Assembly (NCBI RefSeq): GCF_016772475.1
Contig: NZ_CP068595.1
Coordinates: 2,418,001 to 2,482,000 of the forward strand
Reading direction: 5' to 3'
Origin: Paenibacillus sonchi
Lineage (GTDB): Bacteria > Bacillota > Bacilli > Paenibacillales > Paenibacillaceae
Length of the DNA stretch: 64,000 bases
Shown: in pieces, positions 1 through 8,829 of the stretch
How the letters are laid out: every line of letters starts with the position of its first letter
How positions within the stretch are numbered: position 1 is the stretch's first letter
Translations under genes and position numbers: made by a program
The notes under the pieces: model-generated
What the model was told of the DNA's origin: nothing
The model's database searches: none
The model's input: only the letters and a program-made list of their open reading frames with translations

Positions 1-2
1 CA

Positions 3-68
3 ACCCGCAGCATGGACGAACTTCTTGATTCACTAGGCTTTTGTCCATCAGCCGGACATCATTCTTAA
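3..68 (+). CDS. possible 3' end of a gene entering from the left
   Basis: An open frame runs in from the window edge and ends with MDELLDSLGFCPSAGHHS before a TAA. The piece is too short to assign. Because a metal-type operator and a metal ATPase follow, it could be the tail of an ArsR/CadC-type regulator, but that is only a guess from position. The 350 bases after it (69-420) hold no convincing gene. Confidence 0.2.
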   Translation, partial: TRSMDELLDSLGFCPSAGHHS

Positions 69-381
69 ATTCAGTTTATATTACCTACTATTTGAGGAAC
101 CAGGGGGAGGAATTGTTGATATTTTACCAGCTAACCTGCGGTGCGCGAACAGAGGCTGCCTTTTATTCATCATAACTACAGGGTGCTTCAGGAGCCAATG
201 AATATGCACCGGGTGTACGGTGATGGCGTCTGGTATAGGAGGGCTGCAGCCTGAAGATCCAATAAAGCTTCTACTCCAGTTACGAGGCAGGGCAGCTCCT
301 GCTTGTGAACAAATTGGAAAACAATGCTGTTTTCGCATTGACACTTCAAGATTGGGGGGCATATAATGTGTGTAAGTAAAC

Positions 382-401
382 ATATGAACAAATACTCATA
401 T
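382..401 (+). promoter_or_regulatory. ArsR/SmtB-like operator before the metal ATPase
   Basis: The sequence has the arms ATATGA and TCATAT separated by eight bases (ACAAATAC). This resembles the imperfect inverted repeats with ATGAACA-type half sites bound by SmtB/CzrA/CadC metal sensors. It lies about 20 bases before the ATPase start, which is where a metal-released repressor would act. The assignment rests on similarity and position only. Confidence 0.45.
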
Positions 402-420
402 ATAGGTTTGAACAAGGGAG

Positions 421-2798
421 ATGGGTGTTTTGAATGTGGTTCAAGGAAATGTGAGACGCCAGTGGATGCTCGAAGGACTGGACTGTGCCAACTGCGCCAT
501 GAAAATCGAAAATAAGGTCAAGAAAATCGAAGGAGTAACGTCCTGCTCGGTGAATTTCACGATGAAGATGATGACCCTGGAAACTGCGGCAGCCGATGCC
601 GAGGCAGTGTCCGCCGAAGCCCGGCGGACGGTGAACATCCTTGAACCTCACGTGAAGGTTAAGGAAGTGAAGCCGGCAGGGTTGCGCAGGAACCCGCAGC
701 CAGGCGCCGGCCCGCAGCACGGGCACAGCCGCGAAGCCCATGCTCATGCCGATGCGCACGGGCACAGCCACAGCCACGAAGCTCATGCTCACGGTGATGC
801 GCACGGGCACAGCCATGAAGCCCATGCCCATGCCGATGCGCACGGGCACAGCCATGAAGCCCATGCTCTCGCCGATGTGCACGGGCACAGCCACGAAGTC
901 CATGCTCATGCTGACGCGCACGGGCACAGCCACGAACATGGGGAAGGTGAAACCCGCCGCATCCTGCTGCGCCTGGGAGCCGGAGGCATCCTTGCAGCAG
1001 CCGGAATGTTCCTGCCGGTCAGCGGAATCCCGGAGCTGCTGATTTTCCTGGCCGCTTATCTGATTGTTGGCGGCGAGGTCGTCTGGTCTGCTGCCCGGAA
1101 CATCGTCCGGGGCCAGGTTTTCGACGAGAACTTCCTGATGGCACTCGCAACGATAGGGGCCTTCGCTATTGGAGAATACCCCGAAGGCGTAGCCGTCATG
1201 CTGTTCTATCAGGTTGGCGAGCTGTTCCAGGGGATGGCTGTCAACCGTTCCCGCCGCTCCATCACGGCACTGATGGATATCCGCCCGAGTTTGCTAATTT
1301 GAAGGAAGCCGGCAATCTGAAGACGTGTTGCGCCGGAAGAAGTAGCGATTGGCGATCATATTGTGGTCAAACCGGGGAGAAGGTGCCGCTGGATGGAACC
1401 ATACTTGAAGGCAGCGCAATGATGGATACCTCGGCGCTGACCGGGGAATCGGTTCCGCGTGCAGCTGAACCGGGCAGCAAGGTGCTGAGCGGATTTATTA
1501 ACCGCAATGGTGTGGTTACGATTGAGGTTACTGAGACATTTGGGGAATCAGCCGTCTCCAAAATCCTGGAGCTGGTGCAGAACGCCTCCAACAATAAGGC
1601 AAAAACAGAGAATTTTATCACCAAGTTTGCCAGAGGCTACACACCTGTAGTGGTTATCACCGCGCTCCTGCTGGCTGTAATCCCTCCGCTCGTGCTGAGC
1701 GGAGCCACTTTCTCGGACTGGATCTACCGGGCGCTGGTATTTCTCGTCATCTCCTGCCCTTGCGCGCTGGTCGTTTCGATACCGCTTGGCTTCTTCGGCG
1801 GCATTGGCGCAGCCTCCAAAAGCGGTATTCTCGTCAAAGGCAGCAACTTCCTGGAGGCCTTGAACGATGTTAAGGTGGTTGTGTTTGATAAGACCGGAAC
1901 GCTCACCAAAGGCGAATTCAAGGTAACGGGGACCTACCCTTCAGAGGGCTTTAAAGAGGACGATCTGCTGCGGACTGCTGCGTATGCCGAGAGCCACTCC
2001 AGCCATCCGATTGCGGAGTCGATCCGGGCGGCCTACGGCAAAGAAATTCCCGGCGGTGCTATAGCGGACTACAACGAAATATCCGGCCACGGCATTGCCG
2101 TTATGGTGGAGGGCAAGGCGGTACTGGCCGGGAACGCACGGTTGATGGCGCGTGAAGGCATTGCCAGCCGGACCCCGGAGCAGAACGGAACAGTGGTCCA
2201 TATTGCCATTGATAAGCAGTATGCGGGTTATCTGGTCATTGCTGATGAAGTGAAAGAGGATTCCCTTCAGGCGGTTCAGGCACTTGGGCGGCTTGGAATT
2301 CACAGAACCGTCATGCTGACGGGCGATGCCTCCCCGGTTGCGGAAGCCGTTGGGCAGCAGCTGGGGATTGAGGAAATTCACGCTGAACTGCTGCCGCAGC
2401 ACAAGGTCGAAGCCATCGAGAAGCTGGAGCGGGAAAAATCACAGCGGGAGAAGATTATTTTTGTCGGCGACGGGATTAATGATACTCCGGTGCTGGCCCG
2501 GGCGGATGTCGGCATTGCTATGGGCGGGCTGGGCTCGGATGCGGCGATTGAAGCGGCAGATATCGTAATTATGACGGATGAACCGTCGAAAATCGCCACA
2601 GCGGTCAGCATTGCCAAGCGCACGCGGACCATCGTCTGGCAGAATATTATTTTTGCCCTGGCGGTGAAGGCATTATTCCTGCTGCTGGGAGCTTTCGGGA
2701 TTGCCACGATGTGGGAGGCCGTCTTCTCGGATGTGGGTGTGACCGTGCTTGCGGTACTGAACAGCGTCCGGGCCCTGCAGGTTCCCAAATCCGTGTGA
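421..2798 (+). pseudogene. Cd/Zn/Co-type P1B ATPase, frameshifted
   Basis: This encodes a heavy-metal exporting P-type ATPase. The N-terminal HMA domain carries GLDCANC, where the two Cys would bind metal. A His-rich linker (about residues 98-178) and membrane helices follow. The downstream part has the CPC motif of the metal-transport helix (SCPCAL), the phosphorylation site DKTGTLT, the HP motif (SHPIAES), the hinge GDGIND and a final helix pair. The reading frame is broken near 1285, 1320 and 1375. The conserved actuator segment RVAPEEVAIGD lies in the first frame, while EKVPLDG and everything after it lie in another. One added G in the run near 1375 would help restore the end, so sequencing error is as likely as decay. 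The ATG touches the AAGGGAG site, so a TTG at 430 may be the real start. Confidence 0.85.
721..938 (+). repeat. 39-bp tandem repeat coding the His-rich linker
   Basis: Five imperfect 39-bp units encode 13-residue repeats of the type EAHAHADAHGHSH, with variants HGD, LAD and EVHAH. The region holds dozens of His residues between the HMA domain and the first membrane helix. His-rich linkers in metal ATPases are usually seen as metal buffers or sensors. The near-identical units could change copy number by slippage. Confidence 0.85.
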
Positions 2799-2841
2799 AC
2801 CTTGGGCAATAGTCACGGCAAGCAAATATATAATACGAAAA

Positions 2842-2889
2842 AAATAAGCACTCGTGATCCCATAATGTGGGTCTTGAGGCTTATTTTTT
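2842..2889 (+). terminator. Rho-independent terminator after the ATPase
   Basis: The arms AATAAGC and GCTTATT, with further pairing inside around CCCATAATGTGGG, are followed by a run of T. It sits between the ATPase and the chemoreceptor gene. Confidence 0.7.
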
Positions 2890-2987
2890 ATGATGGAACT
2901 AATGCTACTTGTCTGTTATTGCCGATATAACACTATAGATTTACAGCATATGGAAGATCATTATCAGTTTTGCTGGGGGGAACTATA

Positions 2988-5015
2988 GTGGATAAGTCAG
3001 ATGTACCGGAAAAAATGAAAATGAAAGCAAAAGAAAGAAAATCAGCATCTGTTCAGACCAAATGGTCGCTTGTGATTCTTGCCATTGCCATTGTGCCTTT
3101 ACTGGGGACGACCATCTTTTTCGTGCAGTATTTTGGCGGTGTGACCCGGTCGAACAGCGAAGAGCTGGCCACTAAAATACTAGAGATGAACACCTCGCGC
3201 ATCGATGAGTGGTTGAAAAGCCGGACCTCGGCCGTGCAGGAGCTTATTGCGCAGCATCCGGAGTTCGACACCGCGCAGCCGCAAAGTATTTTTCCGGTGG
3301 TTAAGATCCTTGAAGAGAGCGATAACCAATCGGAAGGCTACAGTGTCATTAACAAAGATGGTTTGCTGACCAATACGATGAACCTGACGGCCGATATGGC
3401 GAAATCTGCTTACTTCTTAAAAGCCAAGGAATCCCTGGCGCCGGCATTGGGAGATATGTCGTACCTGGAGCCGCTCAAAAAATACATCATTCCGCTGATC
3501 GTTCCTGTAGTGGACAAGAAGCAGCAATTCAGCGGAGCAATTGCGTTTTCGGTTACACCCGATATCTTAAATGAGATGAGTAAAAGTATCCATGTGGCTG
3601 AGAGCGGCTACGGCTATGTAGTCTCCGGCAAAGGGGATTATTACGCGTATTCCGATATGAGCCGGATCGGTAAGAATATGGCGGACTATGCCAAGGAGCC
3701 GGAACTGAAGAAGGCTGTCACCGCCATGCTCAGCCGCGAAAGCGGTTCGGAGACCTATACAGGTGAAGACGGAAAGACAATTATTACATATTACAAGACC
3801 ATTCCCGGTACGGATTGGAAGCTGATGATCAATGTGCCGAAAAGCGAGATTTTTGCCAAAGTGAATGCGGCCCAGCGCTTGGCTACCCTGTTAATCATCG
3901 GTATCATCCTGCTGGTGACCTTGATTTCACTCTATCTTACCCGTATGGCGGTTAAGCCGCTTGTGGCGATCTCCGGTGTCATGAAAAGAGTGGCCGAAGG
4001 CCATCTGAGTGAAAGGGTGGAAGTCCGTTCGGGGGATGAAATCGGCCAGATGAGCAAAAGCATCAATGATACAGTCAGTTCACTGTCCGGAATTGTCGGT
4101 ACGATTGACGCCACTGTGCTGCAGGTAGCTGCCGCCGCTGAAGGGCTGCTGGAATACGCCAACCATTCCTCCAATACCTCTGCTGAAATTGCTACCGTCA
4201 TCCAGGAGGTGGCGCAGGGCATGGAAGACCAGTTCAAGGGATCAGAGCAGTCGGCCCGCGCTACCGAAGAAATGGCTGTGGGACTGCAGCGAATCGCGGA
4301 ATCCTCCGTAAGTGTGTCCGATCAGGCGGAAACGGTAAGTGCAGAGGTTCAAAACGGCTATCTGGAGATTCAATCTACTCTTGAACAAATGACGGTCATC
4401 ACGACAACCGCAGGCCAAACTGCTGATCTGATCCAGACCCTGACGCAGCAATCCGAACATATCGGACAAATCATCGATGTCATCTCCGAGATCGCTAATC
4501 AGACCGGGCTGCTGTCGCTCAACGCTTCAATAGAAGCGGCCCGCGCAGGTGAGCATGGACGGGGCTTCGGCGTCGTGGCGAATGAAGTGAAGAAGCTGGC
4601 TGAACGCACCAATGCCTCGATTGTTGATATTGTCGATCTGATCAAGCAGATTCAGGCCTCCACAACCAATGCTGCCCAGTCCATGGAAAAGAGCATCGCC
4701 GAGATTGGCGACGGCATGGGCAAAATGAAAAATGTGGGGATATCCTTTGAACATATCCGTTCCTCTATCCGTGAAGTTTCAATGCAGATCCAGGACGTTT
4801 CCGCCATCAACGAGGAAATGTCTGCGGGAACTGAGGAAATCACAGCTTCTGTCTCTGATATGCTGACCATTGCCAAGGATTCGGCGGAGAATGCCCAGGC
4901 GGTATCCTTCGCCTCTTCAGAACAAATGGAGCTTATGAAAAAGGTGGTCGACTCGGCGAAATCCCTCAATGAGATGATGTCCACGCTGAAAGGCGAGATT
5001 GAGAAATTCCGCTAA
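2988..5015 (+). CDS. methyl-accepting chemotaxis protein
   Basis: This is a transmembrane chemoreceptor of about 675 residues. A short charged N-terminus is followed by a first membrane helix (about 30-50), an extracellular Cache-type sensor region (about 60-295), a second helix (about 300-322), a HAMP domain and a long coiled-coil signalling domain. The conserved hairpin tip reads [20 protein letters not shown], followed by [14 protein letters not shown], which is the CheA/CheW contact region. The GTG at 2988 is preferred because GGGGGGA lies seven bases upstream; a TTG at 2970 would overlap that site. The gene stands alone between two terminators. The ligand cannot be predicted. Confidence 0.93.
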   Translation: MDKSDVPEKMKMKAKERKSASVQTKWSLVILAIAIVPLLGTTIFFVQYFGGVTRSNSEELATKILEMNTSRIDEWLKSRTSAVQELIAQHPEFDTAQPQSIFPVVKILEESDNQSEGYSVINKDGLLTNTMNLTADMAKSAYFLKAKESLAPALGDMSYLEPLKKYIIPLIVPVVDKKQQFSGAIAFSVTPDILNEMSKSIHVAESGYGYVVSGKGDYYAYSDMSRIGKNMADYAKEPELKKAVTAMLSRESGSETYTGEDGKTIITYYKTIPGTDWKLMINVPKSEIFAKVNAAQRLATLLIIGIILLVTLISLYLTRMAVKPLVAISGVMKRVAEGHLSERVEVRSGDEIGQMSKSINDTVSSLSGIVGTIDATVLQVAAAAEGLLEYANHSSNTSAEIATVIQEVAQGMEDQFKGSEQSARATEEMAVGLQRIAESSVSVSDQAETVSAEVQNGYLEIQSTLEQMTVITTTAGQTADLIQTLTQQSEHIGQIIDVISEIANQTGLLSLNASIEAARAGEHGRGFGVVANEVKKLAERTNASIVDIVDLIKQIQASTTNAAQSMEKSIAEIGDGMGKMKNVGISFEHIRSSIREVSMQIQDVSAINEEMSAGTEEITASVSDMLTIAKDSAENAQAVSFASSEQMELMKKVVDSAKSLNEMMSTLKGEIEKFR

Positions 5016-5033
5016 GCTTACTTAAAAGATACA

Positions 5034-5085
5034 AAAACACCCCTGGGCGCTGCACACTGCCGTGTGTGTAGTTGAGGGGTGTTTT
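5034..5085. terminator. bidirectional terminator between convergent genes
   Basis: The arms AAAACACCCCT and AGGGGTGTTTT pair, with A-rich DNA on one side and T-rich on the other. The hairpin can therefore stop transcripts of both the chemoreceptor gene (+) and the lactate dehydrogenase gene (-). Confidence 0.75.
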
Positions 5086-5104
5086 CTATTATGCTAGACC
5101 GTTT

Positions 5105-6073
5105 CTACTTGAGGTGCAGGCTTTCAATGCCCTGGCGGATAATGCTGCAGGAGGCCTCAAGCTTCTTGGATTCCTCTGCACTCAGGTTCAGCTCCAGCAG
5201 TTCCTGTATGCCGCCCCTGCCGATGATTGCCGGTGCTCCGGCGCATACGCCGCTTTGGCCGTATTCCCCGTCCAATATGGCGGAGACGGCAATGATTTTG
5301 TGCTCGTCATTCAGGATGGAGCGGGTGATGTAGGCCAGCGCGCTGCCGATGCCAAAATGCGTTGAGCCCTTACGCGTAAAAATCTCCCAGCCGGCATCCT
5401 TGGTTTTGCGGGCGATGTCTTCCAGATCCAGTGTGCTGAACCGTTCCCGGTGCTGCTCCATGATCTGCAGAATCGGTTTGCCGCCGATGGTCACATGGGA
5501 CCAGGCAACGAATTGGGACTCGCCGTGTTCGCCGAGCGCATAGCCGTTGACACTGCGGGGATCGATGGTAAAGACCTCTGACAGCAGCGTCTTCAGCCGC
5601 GATGAGTCAATAGAGGTTCCGGTGCCGATGACTCTGTGGCGGGGCAGGCCGGAAATTTTCCATACCATATAGGTGACAATATCAACAGGATTAGCGGCGA
5701 TCACGAAGATGCCGTCAAACCCTCCGGCCATAATTTCGGTAACAATGTCCTTGGTGATCACAGCCGCAGCATCAAGAACATCCAGTCTGCTCTGTCCCGG
5801 CTTGGGATTGGCGCCTGCTGTCAGAATGACAACGTCCATTCCGGCGCAATCGCTGGAGGTGCCGGCATATACCTTGGTGCGTGTTCCGGTGAAATCCATG
5901 CAGTGCGAGAGATCAAGCGCTTGTGCCATGGCGCGGTCATAAGTGCGGTCAATCATCATGATTTCGTCGCATATAGCCTGATTGACCATGGAATAGGCAC
6001 AGCTGGAACCGACCATTCCCGAGCCGACGATCGCCACTTTTCTTGATTTACTTTTCAATTGTCTTGTCCCCAC
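5105..6073 (-). CDS. ldh: L-lactate dehydrogenase
   Basis: The enzyme interconverts pyruvate and L-lactate with NADH in the cytoplasm, as in fermentation. At about 322 residues it has the usual length. It shows the Rossmann motif GSGMVGSS near the N-terminus, the mobile-loop segment [10 protein letters not shown] with the substrate-binding Arg, [11 protein letters not shown], and the active-site His in GEHGES. The start is uncertain: the longest frame begins with a GTG at 6073 that has a weak ribosome site, and a TTG at 6058 lies about nine bases after GTGGGG. It is single-gene, convergent with the chemoreceptor gene and sharing its terminator. Confusion with malate dehydrogenase is unlikely given the LDH-type loop. 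Confidence 0.93.
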   Translation of the reverse strand: MGTRQLKSKSRKVAIVGSGMVGSSCAYSMVNQAICDEIMMIDRTYDRAMAQALDLSHCMDFTGTRTKVYAGTSSDCAGMDVVILTAGANPKPGQSRLDVLDAAAVITKDIVTEIMAGGFDGIFVIAANPVDIVTYMVWKISGLPRHRVIGTGTSIDSSRLKTLLSEVFTIDPRSVNGYALGEHGESQFVAWSHVTIGGKPILQIMEQHRERFSTLDLEDIARKTKDAGWEIFTRKGSTHFGIGSALAYITRSILNDEHKIIAVSAILDGEYGQSGVCAGAPAIIGRGGIQELLELNLSAEESKKLEASCSIIRQGIESLHLK

Positions 6074-6245
6074 TCTCTAAAAGTATGCTTATATTCTAAC
6101 CGATTTCATCGCAAGTTACCTGACATCAGACGCAAAAAAACTGGCCGATCCGTGCAATTTTGGTCAAAAGTGACATGGGAGGTTAGAAATAACTAGGCGG
6201 ATTACTAGTAGTATATGCACATTAGGGGAAAAGGGGGAATATAAG

Positions 6246-6281
6246 ATGACAATGAGATTGGGGTTCCTGCAAAGTGTCTGA
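6246..6281 (+). CDS. possible 11-codon leader or small peptide
   Basis: A short frame, MTMRLGFLQSV, follows an excellent ribosome site (GGGGGAAT, seven bases before the ATG). Its 3' half (CCTGCAAAGTG, 6266-6276) forms one arm of an 11-bp perfect inverted repeat with 6304-6314. No gene follows on this strand before 7590, so it is not an obvious attenuator. It may be a small peptide or part of a small RNA. Evidence is limited to the ribosome site and the hairpin. Confidence 0.25.
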   Translation: MTMRLGFLQSV

Positions 6282-6314
6282 ATCAGCTTCCAGGCAATAG
6301 CCCCACTTTGCAGG
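6266..6314 (+). repeat. 11-bp inverted repeat downstream of a short ORF
   Basis: CCTGCAAAGTG and CACTTTGCAGG pair perfectly with a 27-base loop. There is no T-run on either strand, so this is not a normal terminator. It lies just past the 3' end of the CcdC-like gene, which is on the other strand. Confidence 0.5.
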
Positions 6315-6327
6315 GTTGTTGTACCAT

Positions 6328-6846
6328 TTAGATGATATTGTCAGTCCCGGGCTCAGGGGTATGGGCGTGCGGTGGAACCATCCGGATGTAACGCTTATAC
6401 ATAAATACTCTCCAGTGCAGGATCATGCCGAAGGCCAATATGAAAAAAAGCCCGCCTGACTGCGGAATGGATACATATTGATTGATAAACTCATGCAGCA
6501 CCGTGCGGATCAGCAGCAGCCCAAGCAGGATGAAGGCAAAGCTTTTGGAGCGCCGGGCATAAATCAGGCCTTCCCTTGCTTCAAACTTGGTGCTGCGGAT
6601 CAGCGGGTAGGCAAAAATAAACCAGCCGACCAGAAAAGCCGCAACCGCCCACCACCAGGGGAATCTGACCTCGGGAACAACAAACATGGCAAAACCGGTG
6701 GACATGCCCAGCGGGGGAATCCATATTTTGCGGATCGTCACCGGGCGCGCACTGGCCTTCAGGCGGATGAAAATGACCATCAGCGCCATGAATACAGCCC
6801 CCAGAGTGGAACCGACATGCAAAAGTGAAGGGTTGATATTGCCCAT
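6328..6846 (-). CDS. CcdC-like membrane protein (DUF1453)
   Basis: The product is an integral membrane protein of 172 residues with about five hydrophobic segments. The pattern RLKASARPVTIRKIWIPPLG followed by MSTGFAMFVVPE and a WWW-containing helix matches the CcdC/DUF1453 family, named after the third gene of the Bacillus ccd cytochrome-c biogenesis operon. The role of that protein is unclear and it is not essential for cytochrome c. The ATG at 6846 follows a GAGAGGAAAG ribosome site. It is not next to other cytochrome genes here, so a role in cytochrome biogenesis cannot be inferred from context. Confidence 0.75.
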   Translation of the reverse strand: MGNINPSLLHVGSTLGAVFMALMVIFIRLKASARPVTIRKIWIPPLGMSTGFAMFVVPEVRFPWWWAVAAFLVGWFIFAYPLIRSTKFEAREGLIYARRSKSFAFILLGLLLIRTVLHEFINQYVSIPQSGGLFFILAFGMILHWRVFMYKRYIRMVPPHAHTPEPGTDNII

Positions 6847-6981
6847 GATTCACTTTCCTCTCTGTGATTTGTGTCACTTATTTTTCCATTATAGCAGAAA
6901 AAAGAAGGCAAAACATTGAAGCCGTCTCAGCGGGAATTGCGCAGCTGCTTCTCCGAAAGCCATAGCTCCAGCCGCAAGAAA

Positions 6982-7005
6982 CCCGCCAAGGAAGGCCTTG
7001 GCGGG
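6982..7005 (-). terminator. terminator of the GlsB-like gene
   Basis: A 10-bp perfect stem, CCCGCCAAGG with CCTTGGCGGG, has a 4-base loop. On the minus strand it is followed by TTTCTTG. It lies about 50 bases past the stop of the gene at 7056-7316. Confidence 0.75.
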
Positions 7006-7055
7006 TGTAGATGCCAGCCCTGCTGGGCAGGTCTGGTTGTATATAAGGTTAGTTC

Positions 7056-7316
7056 TTAAGAACGGCTGCGTCCGCCAACCGAACGGAGGATCAGGCTAAC
7101 GATAAAGATCAGGACGATCGCACCGATAAGTGACGGGAAAACATAGAAATCGCTGATCTTAGGCCCCCAGCTTCCCAGCAGCATGCCGCCGAGCCAAGAA
7201 CCGAGAATACCGGCGATAATGTTGCCGATAACACCGCCCGGAATATCTCTGCCCATAATCAGACCGGCCAACCAACCAATGACGCCACCAACAATCAACA
7301 TCCACAGAAAACTCAT
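7056..7316 (-). CDS. GlsB/YeaQ/YmgE-type stress membrane protein
   Basis: This 86-residue protein has three hydrophobic helices and the Gly-rich pattern of the transglycosylase-associated family: GGVIGWLAGLIMGRDIPGG, then NIIAGILGSWLGG. Members are small membrane proteins often induced by general stress. Their molecular activity is not known, and the family name does not imply a transglycosylase. A sigma-B-like promoter lies upstream on the same strand (7361-7385) and a clear terminator lies downstream, so the gene is probably monocistronic and stress-controlled. Confidence 0.88.
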   Translation of the reverse strand: MSFLWMLIVGGVIGWLAGLIMGRDIPGGVIGNIIAGILGSWLGGMLLGSWGPKISDFYVFPSLIGAIVLIFIVSLILRSVGGRSRS

Positions 7317-7360
7317 TGTGCTTCAGCTCCTTTATGTTTTGTTATCTTCGATGGTTACTA

Positions 7361-7385
7361 TTAACCTCATGCCGGACGTTTAAAC
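7361..7385 (-). promoter_or_regulatory. sigma-B-like promoter for the GlsB-like gene
   Basis: On the minus strand a perfect -35 GTTTAA is followed after 13 bases by GGTTAA, close to the sigma-B -10 GGGTAT. It lies about 45 bases before the ATG. This fits a general-stress gene but has not been tested. Confidence 0.4.
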
Positions 7386-7446
7386 CAGGTGTCAAATATT
7401 GTCGGCAGCCTTATAATTAGTATTCAAGTATGTCCCAAAATATGCT

Positions 7447-7473
7447 GTTTAAACCTAGTGAGGTAGCGGGTAC
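7447..7473 (+). promoter_or_regulatory. sigma-B-like promoter toward the lactonase-like gene
   Basis: GTTTAA and GGGTAC are separated by 15 bases, near the sigma-B consensus. It points to the gene at 7590. A pair of divergent sigma-B-like promoters would make both flanking genes stress-responsive. Confidence 0.35.
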
Positions 7474-7589
7474 ATAAACATGTTATAGTGAAAAAAGTGC
7501 GGAACCCTGAGGTGTATTCCTTTAACTTAAGGGTATATATGAAGTAAGTAATACTACGCGCCAATATACAATAGAAGGAGCCGCTGCCC

Positions 7590-8639
7590 ATGCAACAGCC
7601 TAATGAAGTTCTATTTTATGCAGGTACCTACAACAGTGTTGATCAAAATGCGATTATCCTGGGGGCTTTGAATAAGGATACGGGGGAAATGAGAATCCTG
7701 AACAGTACGAAGGGGATTGAGAATCCGTCCTACCTGGCAGTGAACAGCGCAGGGACTGTGCTGTATGCCGTAAGTGAGAAGGATCAAGGCGAGGTCTATG
7801 CATACGCCATTGAGCCCGGAAGCAAAGCGCTGCGCCTTCTGGGAAGCAGACCAACGGATGGCGGCGCTCCGTGTTACGTGTCGATTTCCCCGCAAGAGGA
7901 TTACATATTTGTCTCCAACTATTCGGGAGGCAACGTTAACATCTTTCCGGTGAATGCCGATGGCTCGCTTCAGGAAATGTCCGCCCAGGTCAAGCATGAG
8001 GGGTCCGGACTGCGTGAAGACCGGCAGGAAGCGCCGCATCCCCATTCGGTCATTCCTGACCGGTCCGGACAGCATGTGCTTGTCTGCGATCTGGGGCTGG
8101 ATCAGATTGTATTCTACCGTGTGGAAGACGGCAAGCTGGCTACCCGCCGCGAAGTTCTGCTTCCGCCAGGTTCGGGTCCCCGCCATCTGGCCGGACACCC
8201 GTCAGGACAATGGCTGTACCTGATCAATGAGCTGAACAGTACAATCACTGTGTTCGCGAATGATGAGCAGTCCGCTGATCTGAAAATTCTGCAGAGCATC
8301 AGCTCCCTTCCGGAGCATTATGCCGCCGGCAGCGATGATACTGCCGCCGACATTCATGTATCGCCGTGCGGCCGTTTCCTGTACGCCTCCAACCGCGGGC
8401 ATGACAGCATTGCGCTGTTCCATATCGACCCGTCCACGGGTCTGCTGGAAGCGCAGGATTGGGTCATCTCCGGAGGCCGGACGCCGCGCAATTTCGCCAT
8501 TATCGGGGGGATGCTGCTTGCGGCCAACCAGAACAGTGATAATATTGTCTCCTTCAGAATCGACAGCGAGACCGGCAGGCTCATCCCTACCGGCAATGAG
8601 CTGGATCTCACATCACCGGTCTGCCTGAAGCCGTTGTAA
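7590..8639 (+). CDS. 6-phosphogluconolactonase-like beta-propeller protein
   Basis: This cytoplasmic protein of 349 residues belongs to the seven-bladed beta-propeller lactonase family (Pgl/YkgB type). Blade-like repeats include PSYLAVNSAGTVLYAVSE, PCYVSISPQEDYIFVSNY, HPHSVIPDRSGQHVLVCDLG, GPRHLAGHPSGQWLYLINE, IHVSPCGRFLYASNRGHDSI and TPRNFAI. Family members hydrolyse 6-phosphogluconolactone in the pentose-phosphate pathway or act on related lactones. The ATG at 7590 follows AGAAGGAG. It appears monocistronic, with a sigma-B-like promoter upstream and a strong terminator downstream. The exact substrate cannot be read from the sequence. Confidence 0.85.
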   Translation: MQQPNEVLFYAGTYNSVDQNAIILGALNKDTGEMRILNSTKGIENPSYLAVNSAGTVLYAVSEKDQGEVYAYAIEPGSKALRLLGSRPTDGGAPCYVSISPQEDYIFVSNYSGGNVNIFPVNADGSLQEMSAQVKHEGSGLREDRQEAPHPHSVIPDRSGQHVLVCDLGLDQIVFYRVEDGKLATRREVLLPPGSGPRHLAGHPSGQWLYLINELNSTITVFANDEQSADLKILQSISSLPEHYAAGSDDTAADIHVSPCGRFLYASNRGHDSIALFHIDPSTGLLEAQDWVISGGRTPRNFAIIGGMLLAANQNSDNIVSFRIDSETGRLIPTGNELDLTSPVCLKPL

Positions 8640-8675
8640 CCCAGAAGCGCCTTCTGTTCGCTGGATTATAGGGGG

Positions 8676-8702
8676 AATCTGCTGCAGAAAATGCAATAGA
8701 AT
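8676..8702. repeat. TCTGCTGCAG short hairpin, copy 1
   Basis: AATCTGCTGCAGAAAATGCA followed by ATAGAAT forms an imperfect hairpin. The same core occurs at 59525-59551 and 59576-59599, so this is a dispersed short repeat. Confidence 0.55.
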
Positions 8703-8760
8703 CTCCCGGCCTGAATCTGATCTCCTTCAAGTTCAAGTTATTGAGCGCCTGCCAAAAAAC

Positions 8761-8801
8761 AAAACGGCTTGAGGTCCAGTTAAGGACTGCTCAGCCGTTT
8801 T
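8761..8801. terminator. bidirectional terminator of the AAACGGCT family
   Basis: AAAACGGCTTGAG pairs with CTCAGCCGTTTT, and an inner GTCC/GGAC stem closes an AGTTAA loop. A- and T-rich ends serve both convergent genes. The arms and loop resemble the hairpins at 18881-18920 and 51029-51070. Confidence 0.8.
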
Positions 8802-8829
8802 TTGCTTTCGAATGAAGTTATCTTTCTAT

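Noticed and set aside
115..180. Short frame after GGGGGAGGA near the left edge
   Set aside because: It needs a TTG start, codes only about 20 residues and has no similarity or conserved context.
346..939. Val/Pro/Met-rich minus-strand frame
   Set aside because: It is the complement of the His-rich tandem repeat and has no independent support.
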